A stretch of 64,000 nt of DNA from NCBI GenBank assembly GCA_013399305.1, contig VXAI01000067.1, positions 3,803,286 through 3,867,285 of the forward strand, in the 5' to 3' direction. Of this stretch, positions 13,401 to 25,900 are shown in pieces (position 1 is the first letter of the stretch; every line of letters begins with the position of its first letter). The position numbers were made by a program, and so were the translations under genes. The stretch comes from Rostratula benghalensis (taxonomy: Eukaryota > Chordata > Aves > Charadriiformes > Rostratulidae). The notes under the pieces are model-generated. The model saw only the letters and a program-made list of their open reading frames with translations. It made no database searches and was not told where the DNA came from.

Positions 13401-16400
13401 AATAAAATTCTTTAGATCATAAACAAAAACTCCAAATTGTAATTATAAGATCAGGTTAGCTAAGAACACTTATACATGCTACATTTAGTTTGAGCAATTC
13501 CAGCAGGAGATACAAAGGCGACAGCATGATGAATCGGCCCAATTAAGTCATTGTTAAAACTTACAATCTCATTTGAAAGAAATCATTTCCCATAAAATGG
13601 TGAGAATTAGCTGAAGAAAAGTAGTCCCTGCAATATTCAGACCTTGCAAGCAAGACAGACGTAGGTTAGGCGACCTCTAAATAATAGTAAGTTTTGTTAG
13701 CATCACCAGTTCATTTCACCAGGAGGCAGAAAGTGGGAAGGGGGCTTTGCCATTTTGACCATTCATGATGGTCAACAGCCATTCACATCCCAGACAACAC
13801 TCTTTACCCCTCTATGGCAACCAATACAGCTGAAACATTTTTGTCTTTGAAGAAATTGTCTTAGAGCCAGCAAAGGAAGTTTTAGATTCAGGAAGATTCC
13901 TACTATAAAGCTACATGAATCAATATCCTAAACATAATGAAAGTGATTAAATTCTACCTGATGGGTACAGTCCAGTCTTACTAACTCACTGAAAGAAATT
14001 AAACATTTATTTACTATAGCAATATTTTGTATTCATAAATAAGGAAGTCTCATCCTTCAAGAAATGCTGGATGTTGCTTTGTAACTAACTTAATTGTAAT
14101 TAACACCTCCAGTTGTTTGTAAATTAAGGAAAAAATTGAAGATGACAAGAGTCCACGAGTGGATTTTCTTTCTTGACAAAGTTCTTTACAGCCTAGAATG
14201 AATTCAGAACATTTCTGAAGAACAGAAGCATGCATGTCTATTTTTTTTTTTTTCCTATTTGAGTGTCCCATATAAGAACAGTCTCAAGTGGAGCAAACAT
14301 CTAGTACAGAGATAGTGAGGAAGCTATAGGGTTTGAACATGAACAGAAGCACTTGGCTGCCTCAAACCCAGACACAAATGAACCCCAAAAAATTACCAGT
14401 TTTGTCAGAAGCAATCCAGAGGGAGATAAGTCCATGCCAGTCTCCAAAGTAATGTTTGAAAGACTTCTGGTCATCAGAATAATTTCCAAAATACAGCAAT
14501 ATGAAAAGGGCTGGGGGTAAGGTGTGCAAAAGTAGAGAAGACAAACCACATACCGAAGACATTCAGTTCACTAGCAGCAACGTAACCAACCATAAACAAC
14601 CTGCTTCAGTAGTATATCCTAAAGGAATATAAAAATGTATCTATAGCTTTCCAGAATGAAATACCATATACTCATGTCAAATATTATGTGACCTGCAGAA
14701 AACAAGAACATTTGTTCTACATAGGACACCTCTAAAGTGACTGAGAAACCTGAAATGGCAAATGCATGCAAGTGGGAAGTGTATTTTTGCTTGTAAGAAG
14801 TTCTCACTACTAGTCTGATTGCCACTATCAGTCTGACTACTGGTTCAAACATCACGGACACAACAGATCAAAAATGCTAGCTAACTTCTGTTACTTAGGC
14901 AATATAAAAAGAGCTGAGTAAAATAATAAAGTCGTTAGAAAGGCTGGGAGTGTAAGAACTCTGAAATATAGAAATTTTTAAATTAAACCATTTATGAAAT
15001 ACATGTATATAGACAAGCAGTGTCATTTTATTAAATGCCATTCCAAAGCCCTACAATGCAAGCAGGTAGTTTAATACAAAACAGCCGTAAATACATTGTC
15101 ATTCTAGACAGCTCTTTAACAATTATATTTTTTAACCCAGCAAACCACTGAAAAATGTAATTTCTTCTCAACCAAAGAAATAATAGAGCATTAGCTGAAC
15201 TGTCATTGATTCTTCAGTCTTTGAAAGATCATTCCACAGTTACTGTTAAAAAATTCTGTATTTAGCATTGCAGTTAATTGTCACAAAACCACAGTAACTG
15301 GAAGTGAATAGCTCAGTGTCAGAAAACGCTCAAAGAGTTTAACCCACAGAAATTCAAGTCTTGACAACCTGAAAGCTTCGTATTAGAAACTCCCTCAGCC
15401 AAAAACCCTGTAGCTACAGACACTCCACCTCAAAAAGCACATTTAAGAGCACGAGAAAAATTACCAGTGCTATGGCAAAGAAAAGCAGCAGCAGTTGTGT
15501 CAGTTCACTCATGTGGATCTGAACCAAGACCTGAAACTATATTCCAAGGCAGACATATCCTGGGGATGCAACAGCACAGTTACTCACTTCACAGGTCAAG
15601 ACAAACTCTGCGACAGTTAGTGCTTCCAAGTGTTTGGGGGTTTTTTAAGCAGCCTGAGGCAAAAAGCACTGTTTGAGAAAGTCTGACCTGGAGGTTGGAA
15701 GTATGTTCTAACGCATTTCTTTACTCTTTAAAAAAAGTTAATGAGAGGATAAAATGTAATTTTAAAAAATACTGTTAAGAGCTGTTAATTTTTCTACATT
15801 GAGATCAGCTGCAGCAACATGTACAATCTGTTCATTTGCCTTTTTTTCTATATACTGTCCTTCAATGTAAAATAATTCACAATAAAATATTCACAAATGT
15901 GATCAGCACTTAGTTTCAGTCTAATATCGTTCCTAGATTATTTTAGCCTGTTATTGCATATTCACCCCATCAGAACTCTTTATAAGATCATAAACCATTG
16001 CTCTCTAAAAGACAGACACCTCACTAAGTAAACAAAATTGGTACTGCTCTCAAACTAACATTTTGTATTTTCTCCCATCCTCATTTTTCCGCACGTGACC
16101 CCAGACTTCATTTCCCACACACTGCTAAGACCTTGATCTGAATACAGAATTATTAGTTTTCCCAATTGACTTTTCTCATGCTCATTTTTTCAACATCCAA
16201 CTACGCAATATGAAGTCCTATGGGTGATAGAAGGATACTATATCCATGTTAGTGTTGAAAAAACGAGCCAGAGAAATTAAGGACTACTGAATCTGCTAGA
16301 TTCAGGCACTGAAATTCCAATACCTAAATACAACACATACAATAACCCACTGTATACACAATAACTTTAGCTACAGCTTCCTTTTCATTCCAGCTTCTTC

Positions 16401-18642
16401 ATCATTTTGTTGGGTCAGTAACATCATATTAGCAATCTTTTATTAAGTCCAAGTGACTACTACACCATTAACCAAGAAAGCTGGAATAAGTGCATAAAAC
16501 TTGGTGAGGGGTCTGGAAAGGGAGAGGAAAATCCACACTTTAATATCGCATTATTCAACTGCCTCAACAAATAGACAACTTCTCGTCACCTTCCTTCATT
16601 ATTGTATTTACAATTTATTTACAATTATATTTACTATATAATCATATGCAATAGCTGCAACAATTAATGATGTTTTGAAGATAATGCTGCTGTCTTTTAC
16701 CAGACAACTTTGACTTCTACCCCAAGCAATTCTATCTTGCAGAGTGGGTCACAGAACAGCCTCAAGGAAACGGCAGTGTGCAGACATGAACTGTGAAAAG
16801 CCTGCAAAACAAGGGTGCAGGAGGGTTTTTCAGAAAACGCCTTGATGCTACTTTCAATACGATTTGGGTTTCTGTCATTGTGTTTTTGTTGTGATTCTGT
16901 CTACGCAATCTTCCAGATTTAAACTCTGGGAAACAAAATAAATAAACAAAAAAGACCATCTAGACAGACAGAACTCTAGTTTCTATTCTAGTACTCTAGG
17001 TAAAAGCAGCTGGCAGCAGTTTTCCTATAACCCTAAAAACTGAGCAAGTTCTTTACACATAAATCAATAAGCACCAACTAAATATCATAGCCTCTGATCA
17101 TAAAAAAATTGCATTTTTCAAATTTGTAACTTGAAAAAGTTTAGCTAAGCTTTTGAATTAAGGGGAAAAAAATGGATCTGATAGGTTTGTTACATACACA
17201 AACTTGCCCCCTCTTCCCCAAATGGTTGTTCCAAAGGAATATGTTCATGTTCAAAAACATGGAGGTAAGACCAGAATTGCTCAATTTTGATCAGAATTCA
17301 AAATATTTTCCTCATAGTAAGGGAATCCAAGAAACTACTAAGCTGACCAAAGCCTAACGAAGTTAAAATAGAGTGCCTGAGGCATGGGGTGTTTTAGTCC
17401 AATTAGACAGCCTCAAAAAGTTAGTAACAAATGAAAATAGGCTCTTGCAATAGGAAGTGCTCTGCAACCCTTGCAGCATGCTGTGCTAATTTTCTAATAG
17501 AACTCCTATGCAATTCAAATATTAAGATGAAGGGGGGGGAAATAAAATAATTTGAGAGCTTTATAGTTACTTCTCCAGAAATAAATTAGAATTTAGGAAA
17601 GTGAGCCATGCTAGCAGTCTAGGAACAATATTTTCTAGTTTTAATAAAGTGAATTCCTGCAAAGGATGCAACAAGTGTGCACTGACAAAGAGATCATCAC
17701 TGCCCGGACACAAAAAGAGCCGATCAAAGACAGTCTTGGTGAAATATCCTGTTGGCTCAAAGACAACATAGTGACATTACACACAGGTCACCAAACAGCT
17801 TTCAGATGGATGCAGCTTTCAGTCTTCCTGTACCTGCCATCAAAAAAAGTCACCTCCTTTCTTCTTGATAAAATTAACTTCTCCATCAATACTCTACCAC
17901 AGTTCTGATGCTAAACGCCTCCCCACTGAAGCTAAGGACATGAACATCTGGCACCTTCCAGAGATACCCACGCTTAAGAGCTATGACCTCCTGAGGGAAG
18001 CCACTTTCTGTGACCCAGGAGTTTATTGCAAGGAGCACTGAGGAGCACACAGAATTTCACACTCTCGGCAATGAGGGGAAGAGCATCAGGCCCTGAACTA
18101 CCTCCGGCACAATTTTAATGCATATGCCGCTCCAGTGCTTCCAACACCCTCTGTGACAATGCCCGAAACAAAGACTTTATTCTTCATCACCAGGCGCGGG
18201 AGCCGAGGGAGCAGCCCCGCTTCGCCCACCCAGCTCCCTCACGAGGAAGTTGCCCAACGCACCCGAATTCCTACGTCTGCAGGGGGAGGCTGGCACAGCT
18301 TTCAAAATACAGCCTAGAGACGGGAATGCCAGTGCTAAGAGACACGGCAGCCGCCGACTTACCGGCCAGGGCCGGCCCAGCAGACGGTGCTGCGGCAAAC
18401 GGGCAAGGGCCCGCCGAGCCCCCCACCTCACCTCACCTTAGCCCCGCTCCCCAACCCCGCCGGGCCGTGGCGGGCCCGCAGGAAACCCACCACCCTCAAG
18501 GAAGACACCCCACCTCCACCCCCAGAAAGCTGCCGCCCGCCGTCGGAGGAGAAAGGAAGCGGGAAGTAGTGGGGCGAAGAGCGGTCGCAGGCCTCACCTC
18601 CTCGCCCGGCAACCCGAACACCTCAGCAGGAGAAACCGCCAT
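4423..18642 (-). CDS. NEDD4: NEDD4 E3 ubiquitin ligase, 5' part (five coding exons, N-terminus and C2 domain)
   Basis: NEDD4 is a HECT-type E3 ubiquitin-protein ligase with C2, WW and HECT domains; it ubiquitinates membrane receptors, channels and signalling proteins. Joining 18642-18598, 7834-7761, 6184-6106, 4966-4928 and 4476-4423 gives an uninterrupted 97-residue N-terminus: a short leader starting MAVSPAEVFG, then most of the C2 domain, with SDPYVKVTVYDPVNG, QTKTIKK, NPKWNEE and LLFEVFDENRL. All phases match across GT-AG junctions. The text fits NEDD4 rather than NEDD4L, which differs in the first C2 strands and in the loop after SDPYVK. RFX7 lying just upstream is the same order as in human. 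The C2 domain binds calcium and phospholipid and brings the ligase to membranes. The rest of C2 and the WW and HECT domains must lie left of position 1. Recognition is from memory of the family, not from a search. Confidence 0.96.
4928..4966 (-). CDS. NEDD4: NEDD4 coding exon 4 (C2 domain)
   Basis: A short 39-nt exon encodes 13 residues, SLNPKWNEEFLFR, between a CATGTAG acceptor and a GTAAGT donor. NPKWNEEF is a hallmark of C2 domains in the NEDD4 family. Confidence 0.95.
6106..6184 (-). CDS. NEDD4: NEDD4 coding exon 3 (C2 domain, calcium-loop region)
   Basis: The 79-nt exon follows a CTCCCAG acceptor, completes the split Ser codon and reads DPYVKVTVYDPVNG then VLTSVQTKTIKK. It ends at a GTTAGC donor. 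The Asp of SDPY and the Asp of YDP lie in the region of the first C2 calcium-binding loop. Confidence 0.95.
7761..7834 (-). CDS. NEDD4: NEDD4 coding exon 2 (C2 domain, first strands)
   Basis: The 74-nt exon follows a TTTTAG acceptor and is followed by GTAAGA. It reads ENTRIVRVKVIAGIGLAKKD then ILGA, and ends with two bases of a Ser codon (phase 2). This is the first beta-strand and lysine-rich loop of the NEDD4 C2 domain. Confidence 0.95.
8044..8090. repeat. Short inverted repeat with internal direct repeat
   Basis: The arms ACCATCATAT (8044-8053) and ATATGATGGT (8081-8090) are exact reverse complements around a 27-nt loop. The 11-mer TATCCACATAT occurs twice, at 8051-8061 and 8074-8084. It lies in NEDD4 intron 1, about 210 bp upstream of exon 2 in transcript direction. 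Confidence 0.6.
12488..12499. repeat. G12 homopolymer
   Basis: Twelve G in a row followed by CGG, in NEDD4 intron 1. Prone to length variation and sequencing error. Confidence 0.85.
18598..18642 (-). CDS. NEDD4: NEDD4 coding exon 1 (start codon)
   Basis: The minus-strand ATG is at 18642-18640 and encodes 15 residues, MAVSPAEVFGLPGEE. A GTGAGG donor follows directly at 18597. The start fits the short mammalian isoform, which also begins with a small leader ending in an EVFGL-type motif and a few acidic residues before the C2 domain. The exon lies in the CpG island. The ATG context is GCCATGG-like on the minus strand (purine-poor upstream, G at +4). Confidence 0.9.
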
Positions 18643-18702
18643 GGCCGAGGGGCGCGCGCTCCCCGCCGCCGTGTTTACCCGCCGCCACCGCCCCGCCGCG
18701 CG

Positions 18703-18726
18703 CCCCGCCCACAGCCCCGCCCACAG
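18703..18726. repeat. Tandem 12-bp GC-box repeat in the NEDD4 promoter
   Basis: CCCCGCCCACAG occurs twice head to tail with no spacer, giving two identical Sp1/KLF-type GC boxes (GGGCGGGG on the minus strand). They are about 60-85 bp upstream of the NEDD4 start codon. Confidence 0.75.
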
Positions 18727-20793
18727 CCCAGCGGGCGCGCGCTCCACCTTCCCCGGCTTTGCCCGCTGCCCCTCCGCCTCGTCTGATTGGCGCAGAAGCC
18801 CGCGTCACCGCCCACCCAGGGAGGTGGCGGCGCCTCCCAATTGGCTGTCGCTCCGCGCCTCGCCCGGAAACACGAGCCGCGCGGGCAGCCTAAGGCGAAG
18901 AGGGGGGCGGGGCTGGCGCTATCGGCTCCGTCCCCGCTCAGGGGGGCAGCGGGCTCCATCCCGTCTGCCTCCCGCTCAGGGCGTCTTCCACCTGCCCGAT
19001 AGCCGAAGGGCACCCCCTGCGAGGTCACGGAGGAAATGAAAGCGTTTTTTAAAAAAAATTTCCCGGTGGTTTACATTGTCGGCGTCCTTTCCTGCGTCCC
19101 TGAAGGGCCGGTCACGTGCTGTGGGAGCTCTGGCCTAAACCCAGGGGAGCCTTCGGGCATTGCAAAAACTTTGAAAAAACTGAGAGGAAAAAATAGTCTT
19201 CTTCAGTGTGCAGAGAGGACCTTGCCCGCCAGGACGAGGTAGTGCTACCTTCTAGGGTACTGGGAGGAGGAACGAAGTCCTTGCTGAGGAGCTCTTCATG
19301 AGGACCTGACCTGACCTAACACCCAGGGAGAATGCCAGACGAGAGGAGAAGGTAAACTGTAAAAGCCTTGTCAGAAATCAAAGCATCAATGTTGTAAAAA
19401 CTTGCCATTTTCTCAGAAGAAAAATCTGCACCCCGTTGTTCAAACTTACAAGTGGTACAGCAAGACAAGAGTAAGGCAGCATGACAACATTTTGGATGAA
19501 AACTTGAGGTCATTTGTAAATTGCCTTTTAGTGGTGCTTTCCTGCTATCACCCATGCTGCTGGTAGAAGGACCTGGTTCCATGATGGTTTTGTAATTGGC
19601 TTGAATTTATGCTGCCTTCAACAGCTGCCAGTGGATCACTTGTGGGTCCCTCCCTGCCCACCAGCCTTCCTAGCTGGCAGAGGACAACAGGAAAAACTGT
19701 GCTAAAAACCTTATAGAATATTTTGTCTTCACTTTGTAGCTGTAAGCCTTTCTACAAACCTAGGCAAACTCCACCAGGCGCTGCACAGCCTGCAAGTGCA
19801 AAGAGGAAGAAGACTTCATCTTAGGATGAAGATGTGGAAACTCACATGTCACTAAAAATGGACAAATGTTGCAGCACCTGTATTGGCAGGGAACCAGTGT
19901 CTTTCATCATCTTTCAGCTCATCCAACCTGGCCCCTCATGATCTGTGTGACCTACTTCTCTCATCATCTGGTGAAAAACTCTACCCTTTCCAAAACAAAC
20001 ACAGACCCAGGCTTAGCTTTTTGGACTGTTCCCCAAGCAGATCATGGAACACCCAGGTAACCAACACCTCCACAGACAAGCCTGTGCTCATATCACACTA
20101 TTGCGTTCTCCTCCCAGTGCTAGCAGGAGGCTCAGAGGAAAGGCAACCTCAACAGCAGTATCAGTTTGTGTATGTTCCAAAATCACATAAGGTATTACTT
20201 ATGAAAAATCAGGTGAGTGTCCTGAGAAACAAAGTGGCAGCCAGGCAAGTGTCTTCATAGTCATGATCATCTATGAATATGAATGGATAGATTTACATGT
20301 GGAAACAATGTGTTTTATTAGATCAAATGGTAAAGTTTGGATAAAGGACCCAGATAACCTTTTGGGTAATTAAAAAGAAACAGCCCCCCTTCTGTTTCTG
20401 GACCAAGCCTCTGGACGTTTCTCTCCAATTCTCCAATTCTCTCAATGTTTCTCTCCAATTCCCTTTACTCAGCCTTACCTACAGCAGTCATCCAGCACCA
20501 GTTTAGAGGCTTGTCCAGAATTTAAGTGGGAAGTTCCTGGGTGATAGCCAAGCAAGGAAAACCTGCCTAAGTTACAGCAGGCATGATTTCTATGTCCAGT
20601 TACTTTGTGAAGGAATTGTTTCTGGGATTGAACATAATGTTCATTAGCAAATAGTTTTTACAGCTTGCTAGAAATAGCATGTGGTCTTGTGGCTGTTGAA
20701 CATGAATACCTGATTATGCAGCACTGCCTCTTACACTCTGCTAGAGTGTACAAACCACATCAGACAGAAAGCATCAGAACCCAAAAGCTTATC

Positions 20794-20810
20794 TTTTTTT
20801 CCCCCCCCCC
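20794..20810. repeat. T7C10 pyrimidine tract
   Basis: Seven T followed by ten C in the intergenic region; a simple polypyrimidine tract with no gene attached. Confidence 0.85.
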
Positions 20811-22331
20811 TTCAAAATTGTATTGGTTAGTCTAATAAAAGATACTGGTCTATTTCTTCCTATAAATCTTGTGCTGCAACATTACTGTCACTTGCCTGAA
20901 CTGTCCTTGTCAGTTTTTCCACAGTCTCAGTTTTTCTGTATGGTAGAAGGCTGAGAAGACACACTCTCAAGCATCCTGAAGGGTCACATAACAAAGGTTT
21001 TGGTTTTGAATATTTCATTACCACATTAGTTAGTGGGGTTTTTTTATAAGACATCAAAACTCAAACATTACATTCTGTGTAACATATCATTTCAATAACT
21101 TTGAAATTTGAAATAACACCCTTTTGAAAGGGGCAGTAATATACTCAATTTGTTGTATTTGTAGTGAAATGTAAGGCAGCCCCAACTAAGATCTCACTAA
21201 TTGATATTTTGTGTGGAAATACCACTGATTGTCCAGAACAGAGGAACAGGAGTTAAAACACAGTCAATTCCCAAATCTAGAGGTAGATGACCTGCTATTA
21301 ACAAGGCTTGTGTTTCTGGGTTTGGTATCCAGAGGCATCCATTTGCCAAGATAAGGTCTATTTGCAGCTTTAGTGGGATTGGGAGTTATGTTCAATGCTC
21401 CAGCAAGACATCTAGCAGTTCACTCAAAAAAGAAAAATGTTAAATTTATGTATTATTTTACTTAAAAAAACAAGGGAAAATAAACAACAATCTGTTAACA
21501 AACATTCAGTTCTTATGTAAGATATCTGTCTCCAGCATTTAATATTTGATGATCTTATGCAATTACAGACTAATAGTAGAAGTTCTGAGAGGTCTTCCTC
21601 TTTCTGCAAATAATTGATTTTTGGTTGCAGAGAATAAACTGCATTTCGATCATCTGAGTGCAACAGAACACTATACCTGTATATCAAGACAATAAAAACC
21701 ATATTAATAATTTATCTCATTACTCCATCCCATCTGGTAACAAAGAAGTTTGACTTATCTTGCTGTCTATATTGACCTTCGGTGCCACAAAATTTCAAAA
21801 AATTGCAAACTTTAAAAATATTTTCTGTCTCTTAGATGATGGTGTTCAGCCTGATAGACTCAATTTGTGGTCTGGATTTCATATACCTTTACAATACTTG
21901 GTTTCCGTCTGTCTGTCTTGTAAATGTTTTTGTAATTTGAAGAGAATCCATATACTCTAATATGGAACTGATTTGAAAAAAACCAGCACTGTGTGTTCTT
22001 AAAGAATGAAATAATGTGGAAAAAGATTATTTGTTTCACAGTTCCAAAGGGTAATCATACTTAAGTAATCTTTAGCTTAAGAATATATATTAACTATAGT
22101 GATGGATAGATTACAAAAGCTAGGATATCAAATGACATCAAAGTATGTTTTATCGTATTAAATAGAGGCGACGCTTTTGTACAGAGGATTTTAAATCAAA
22201 TTGGATAAATTATCTTCACTGCTCTTTCTTTAAACCAAAAGAATCAGAAGTCATTTTAACTGCAATTAAACAAAAAAATCTGGGTGCAAATAACACGCAC
22301 AGATTTTTTGTCCCATTGTCTTTTGTTCTAC

Positions 22332-22524
22332 TGAGTCATACAATAGAAAATGTTATGATGAACCACTCACAATGTCACAGCGGCAGGTAAATGGAAAACT
22401 ACACACAGAGGGAATTAATACATAAAAATTTTCCTGCTAGTGAGTCATTGCTATGACTAAGAGAAGTAAATACCTATTGATAGCCTAGTAATCTCAATTG
22501 ATCTACTACCATGGCAATGACTCA
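22332..22524. promoter_or_regulatory. Possible AP-1-type enhancer cluster
   Basis: Three AP-1 consensus heptamers occur within about 190 bp: TGAGTCA at 22332-22338, TGAGTCA at 22441-22447 and TGACTCA at 22518-22524. The last two extend to an exact 11-bp inverted pair, TGAGTCATTGC (22441-22451) and GCAATGACTCA (22514-22524). AP-1 and Maf/CNC factors bind such motifs. Function here is inference. Confidence 0.35.
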
Positions 22525-22634
22525 GTAATGAGACTAATGCCAAAGATATAGTTAAGAGCCCGAGACTCAACAGTGTTCTTGGCTCTACAGTTATGTGCAA
22601 ATATACGCAATATCCTGACACTTAATACTAGATT

Positions 22635-22985
22635 TCATAGAAGCATAGAATGGTTTGTGTTGGAAGGGACCTTAAAGATTATCTAGTTCCAACTGCCCTG
22701 CCTTGGGCAGGGACACCTCCCACCAGACCAGACTGCTCAAAGCCCCATCCAGCCTGGCCTTGACCACTTCCAGGGATGGGGCATCCACAGCTTCTCTGGG
22801 TAACCTGTTCCAGTGTCTCAACACCCTCAGAGTAAAGAATTTCTTCCTAATATCTAATCTTAATCTCACCTTTTTCAGTTTAAAAACATTACTCTTTGTT
22901 CTATAGTCATAGGACATACATTCCTTGATAAAGAGTCCCACCCAATCTTTCCTGTAGGCCTCCTTAAGTACTTTTTCACATTTCA
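22635..22985 (-). mobile_element. CR1 LINE fragment (5'-truncated, 3' end)
   Basis: The minus strand is the element's coding strand. It reads the end of a CR1 reverse transcriptase ORF, with motifs RLRLDIRKKFFTLRVLRHWN and LPREAVDAPSLEVVKARLDG, then the short CR1 3' UTR. On the plus strand this appears as the familiar start ATAGAATGGTTTGTGTTGGA followed by GGGACC. The copy lacks nearly all of ORF1 and ORF2 and is a dead remnant. CR1 of this kind is the dominant LINE of birds, with relatives in other reptiles, so it is the best taxonomic clue in the window. Confidence 0.93.
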
Positions 22986-25900
22986 AACATCATGATAACA
23001 GATGCAAAACTGATACAAAGATGAAAGCCTAAACTGTGTAAACAAGAACTTCAGTCTGGGGCAAGTCATCCCAGACTGACTGTTGTCTCTGCATTGCATT
23101 GCAACTTGACTGCTGTTTACTCACACTCAGGGTTTTGCCAGCCCCTTACTGCTACTTTTCATTCTCAGTTCTCCAAAGTCACTGGTTCTGTTTCCAACTT
23201 TTCTCCTTTCCGTTAAAAGCAACACGTCTTCTGTCTGTTTGGACCTGTATTGCTTTCTGTGTTGCCTGCTGCCAAGCCACTGCCTCCAGCTGTCTCCAAG
23301 CCCTACAGCCCTACCTGTACCTGTGGGATGACAGCAAGGCATTACTGTCACCCAAGGACAGACCAAATGTGAACCAGAAATTCTCCACTCAGGTAGCTCC
23401 TTTTCAGGACAGCCTGCAGACAAAATTTAACACTGCTCTTGAAGCGTGGGTCTATGTTCTCCAGGCACTAACAACACCTGCCCTGCTCCTTCCATTCCCC
23501 TCTTGCAGAGGTCCCTTGTCCCTCAGGAAAGCTGTTGAGATCTCCAGCTCTCACATGTGGAAGGCTGTAAGGAGGGAAAGATGAAAGAATTGTTTTTCCT
23601 CATTTCTGTGACTAGTATAACAGTTTACAAGCAAGTGATTTTGGAAAGCTCTCTGCCTTGATGAGCAAACCTGCATAGTAAGAAGAGCAACCTCTTGTGG
23701 AGGTGGAAAGTCACACTCATTTTGTGCATATGCATTTGAATGAAGTGGTAAACACTTGTCTGAATCACCACCACTCAGATGTCATCATTCTCTCCCTATT
23801 TCCAGCTTGAGGGGGAGGAGAGCTGCCAGAACAGAAACCAGGAGGTGTTGAGCTCCAGTCTGCTGCTGTCACACAGTTCCCTGCTTAATTCACCACCAGA
23901 GATCCCATGGCTAACACAGTCATTGTGGATATTTCTGCTAACAGCTCAACCCATCGCAATGTTACAGAAGTAAGGTCTTTACAGAGATGACAGATTTGGG
24001 CTTTTCTTCTTGAAATACCTTGACGTTATCGTTCTCCGTATGTGTATGAAATAGTATGTGCTATATGCACTTTGCCAGTGCCTAAAACATTGCTAAAAAC
24101 AGAGGAAGCTGCAGTTCTGACTGGGCATGTGACTGAGCAGCACTCATGCACTGCCATCTTCACTTATCTCTTTTTCACACAAGATAGTCCTTCTCATATT
24201 ATTTCTCCTTTATTCCATTAGGAAAATGGGAATGGTAAGTAATTGCCATTTTAAGTTGGTTTCAATTACTTCTGAGGGGGTTTTTTAGCATTCAATTACT
24301 TTTGGGTACACAGATTTTCAATGTGTTGTCCTTGGTCCACTGATTGGCTTCCAATGAACTTGAAAGTGTTGCCACTGGGAATTAACTACTAAAATTAAAT
24401 AAAGGCCATACTAGATGTAATAGCTCACCATCCAAGAAGTGTCCACACATCTTCAGGTCTGGATGCTGTAGAAAGTAATCCCACAAGAAAGTTCTCCTAA
24501 ACCACAATTTCTGACAAGGATGTAGGGCTTTGTGCATGCAATAAAAGGATGCCTATTGGATAGAAGACCTTTGCCAAACAAAGGGAAAAGCACCTCTGAG
24601 CAGGGCCTCTTGGATACATGCACTTTGTCTCCCCTCTCATCTATATACACATAGCAGGAAAGATTGTTCTGATTTTCAAAGCAGTTTGAAATAGAATCAA
24701 ATAACATTTAGTTCCAGTCAGAAATAACAATAGATAATACACAGCTTTTTAAACAGGACATTTCAAAATGCTTCTTTGTCTTAGAGCAAGGAGAAACCAG
24801 GCTTCATCTCTCTGGGAATTGATTATCATAGCCCTTAGAACAAGTGTCCTGTTAAGTACTGATACAGAGCCTGCAAATTCAACACTCGGATAGTTTTCAT
24901 AGGAAAAAAAGACTGAGTCCTAATCAGTTGATAATGTGATGCAGTTATACAGCTGTGTTTTCCCCTCTGTACTAAAAAAAATGAAAGATATTTGAGAAGA
25001 GGGAGTCCAATAGGTCTCCAAAGTAAGCACCTTGAGAAGCGCAGATCAGTAGTGATGGGTAGGTCAGGTAGCTGAGGAAGGCTGCAGGGACAGTCACTTC
25101 TCTTGATTGCGAGCAGCCACCCTCTTCCACGAGGCACCCAGAAAACCTGAGGCTACAGAGAACCTCAGCCCTAGCAGCAGCCAGGCAGTGTCCTGCTCAA
25201 TTCACTTTTCATAAAAATCCACTAGCACTAAGTTAACAACTGAACGTAAGGCTACCCACTCCTGAACAAACGGAGATAAACTTTCAGCTTCCTATGCATC
25301 TCCTTTTTCCTGCCTTTAAGACACATGAAAGCTTTGAAGACAAGCTTAGATTATTTGGTAGAATTTCTACTCTGAAAACATTTCTACTGAAAGTGGCTAT
25401 GCACAGGTAGGTTAAAATGGAACCTTCCCACAAGCTCCTGAGATTCATTTCCATCTTTGGGCCAATTTTTTAAGTACAATTGTAACATTTGTGTCAAAAC
25501 CACCCCACATATAAACCAGAATATGCTCTAGATGAGTAGAATACTGCTAACATTATTTGAAACAGCAGCTTGAGATCCACTGAAAATTTGATTCTAATGA
25601 GCATCATCTAATTAGGTAGTGCCGACAGGCCAGGTTCCAGTGATGCATAATTTATCATAATCTATATATTATATCCATATCCAGGTTATTAAAAGGAAGC
25701 TGACAACAGAGGAAAGATGAGCCATGGGGAATAAAAAAGGACCTTTTTAATGAGTGTGGAATTGAAGCATTACTAGACACAGAAAGTGCGTAGGCCGGGA
25801 AGGACAGACTCAGGTGGAGCCACAACAAAGCCGTTGGAGAATAGATATGCAAATGTTCCAAGGCAAGATATCTCAAGTGTTTACATCACTAGTAGGGTAT

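Larger units (their letters stand above)
7835..18597 (-). other. NEDD4: NEDD4 intron 1 (about 10.8 kb)
   Basis: This is the large first intron between the leader exon and the C2 exons. It has a GTGAGG donor at 18597 and a TTTTAG acceptor at 7835. Inside I see a repeat and hairpin cluster at 8044-8090, a G12 run at 12488-12499, and A/T homopolymers. No additional exon or RNA gene could be supported. Confidence 0.8.
18180..19040 (-). promoter_or_regulatory. NEDD4: CpG-island promoter of NEDD4
   Basis: An abrupt block of very high G+C and CpG content sits in AT-rich surroundings and contains NEDD4 coding exon 1. Upstream of the ATG (higher coordinates) there are GC boxes, including a tandem 12-mer at 18703-18726. 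There are CCAAT boxes read on the minus strand at 18786-18790 and within CCAATTGG at 18837-18844, and a CRE-like GGTGACGC (plus GCGTCACC, 18802-18809). No TATA box is evident, which fits a housekeeping-type promoter with dispersed starts. The transcription start is probably between about 18700 and 18800; that is inference. An E-box CACGTG lies just outside at about 19113. Long open frames across the island on the plus strand look like composition artefacts. Confidence 0.85.

Noticed and set aside
18326..19039. 237-codon plus-strand open frame across the NEDD4 CpG island
   Set aside because: It is antisense to NEDD4 exon 1 and rich in Ala, Arg, Pro and Gly as expected for any stop-poor GC-rich sequence. 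No recognisable domain, and several overlapping frames are equally open.
19883..20260. 125-codon plus-strand open frame in the intergenic region
   Set aside because: No domain, no splice or promoter context, and composition typical of non-coding DNA.
22703..22906. Plus-strand open frame over the CR1 fragment
   Set aside because: It is the antisense shadow of the CR1 reverse transcriptase remnant.
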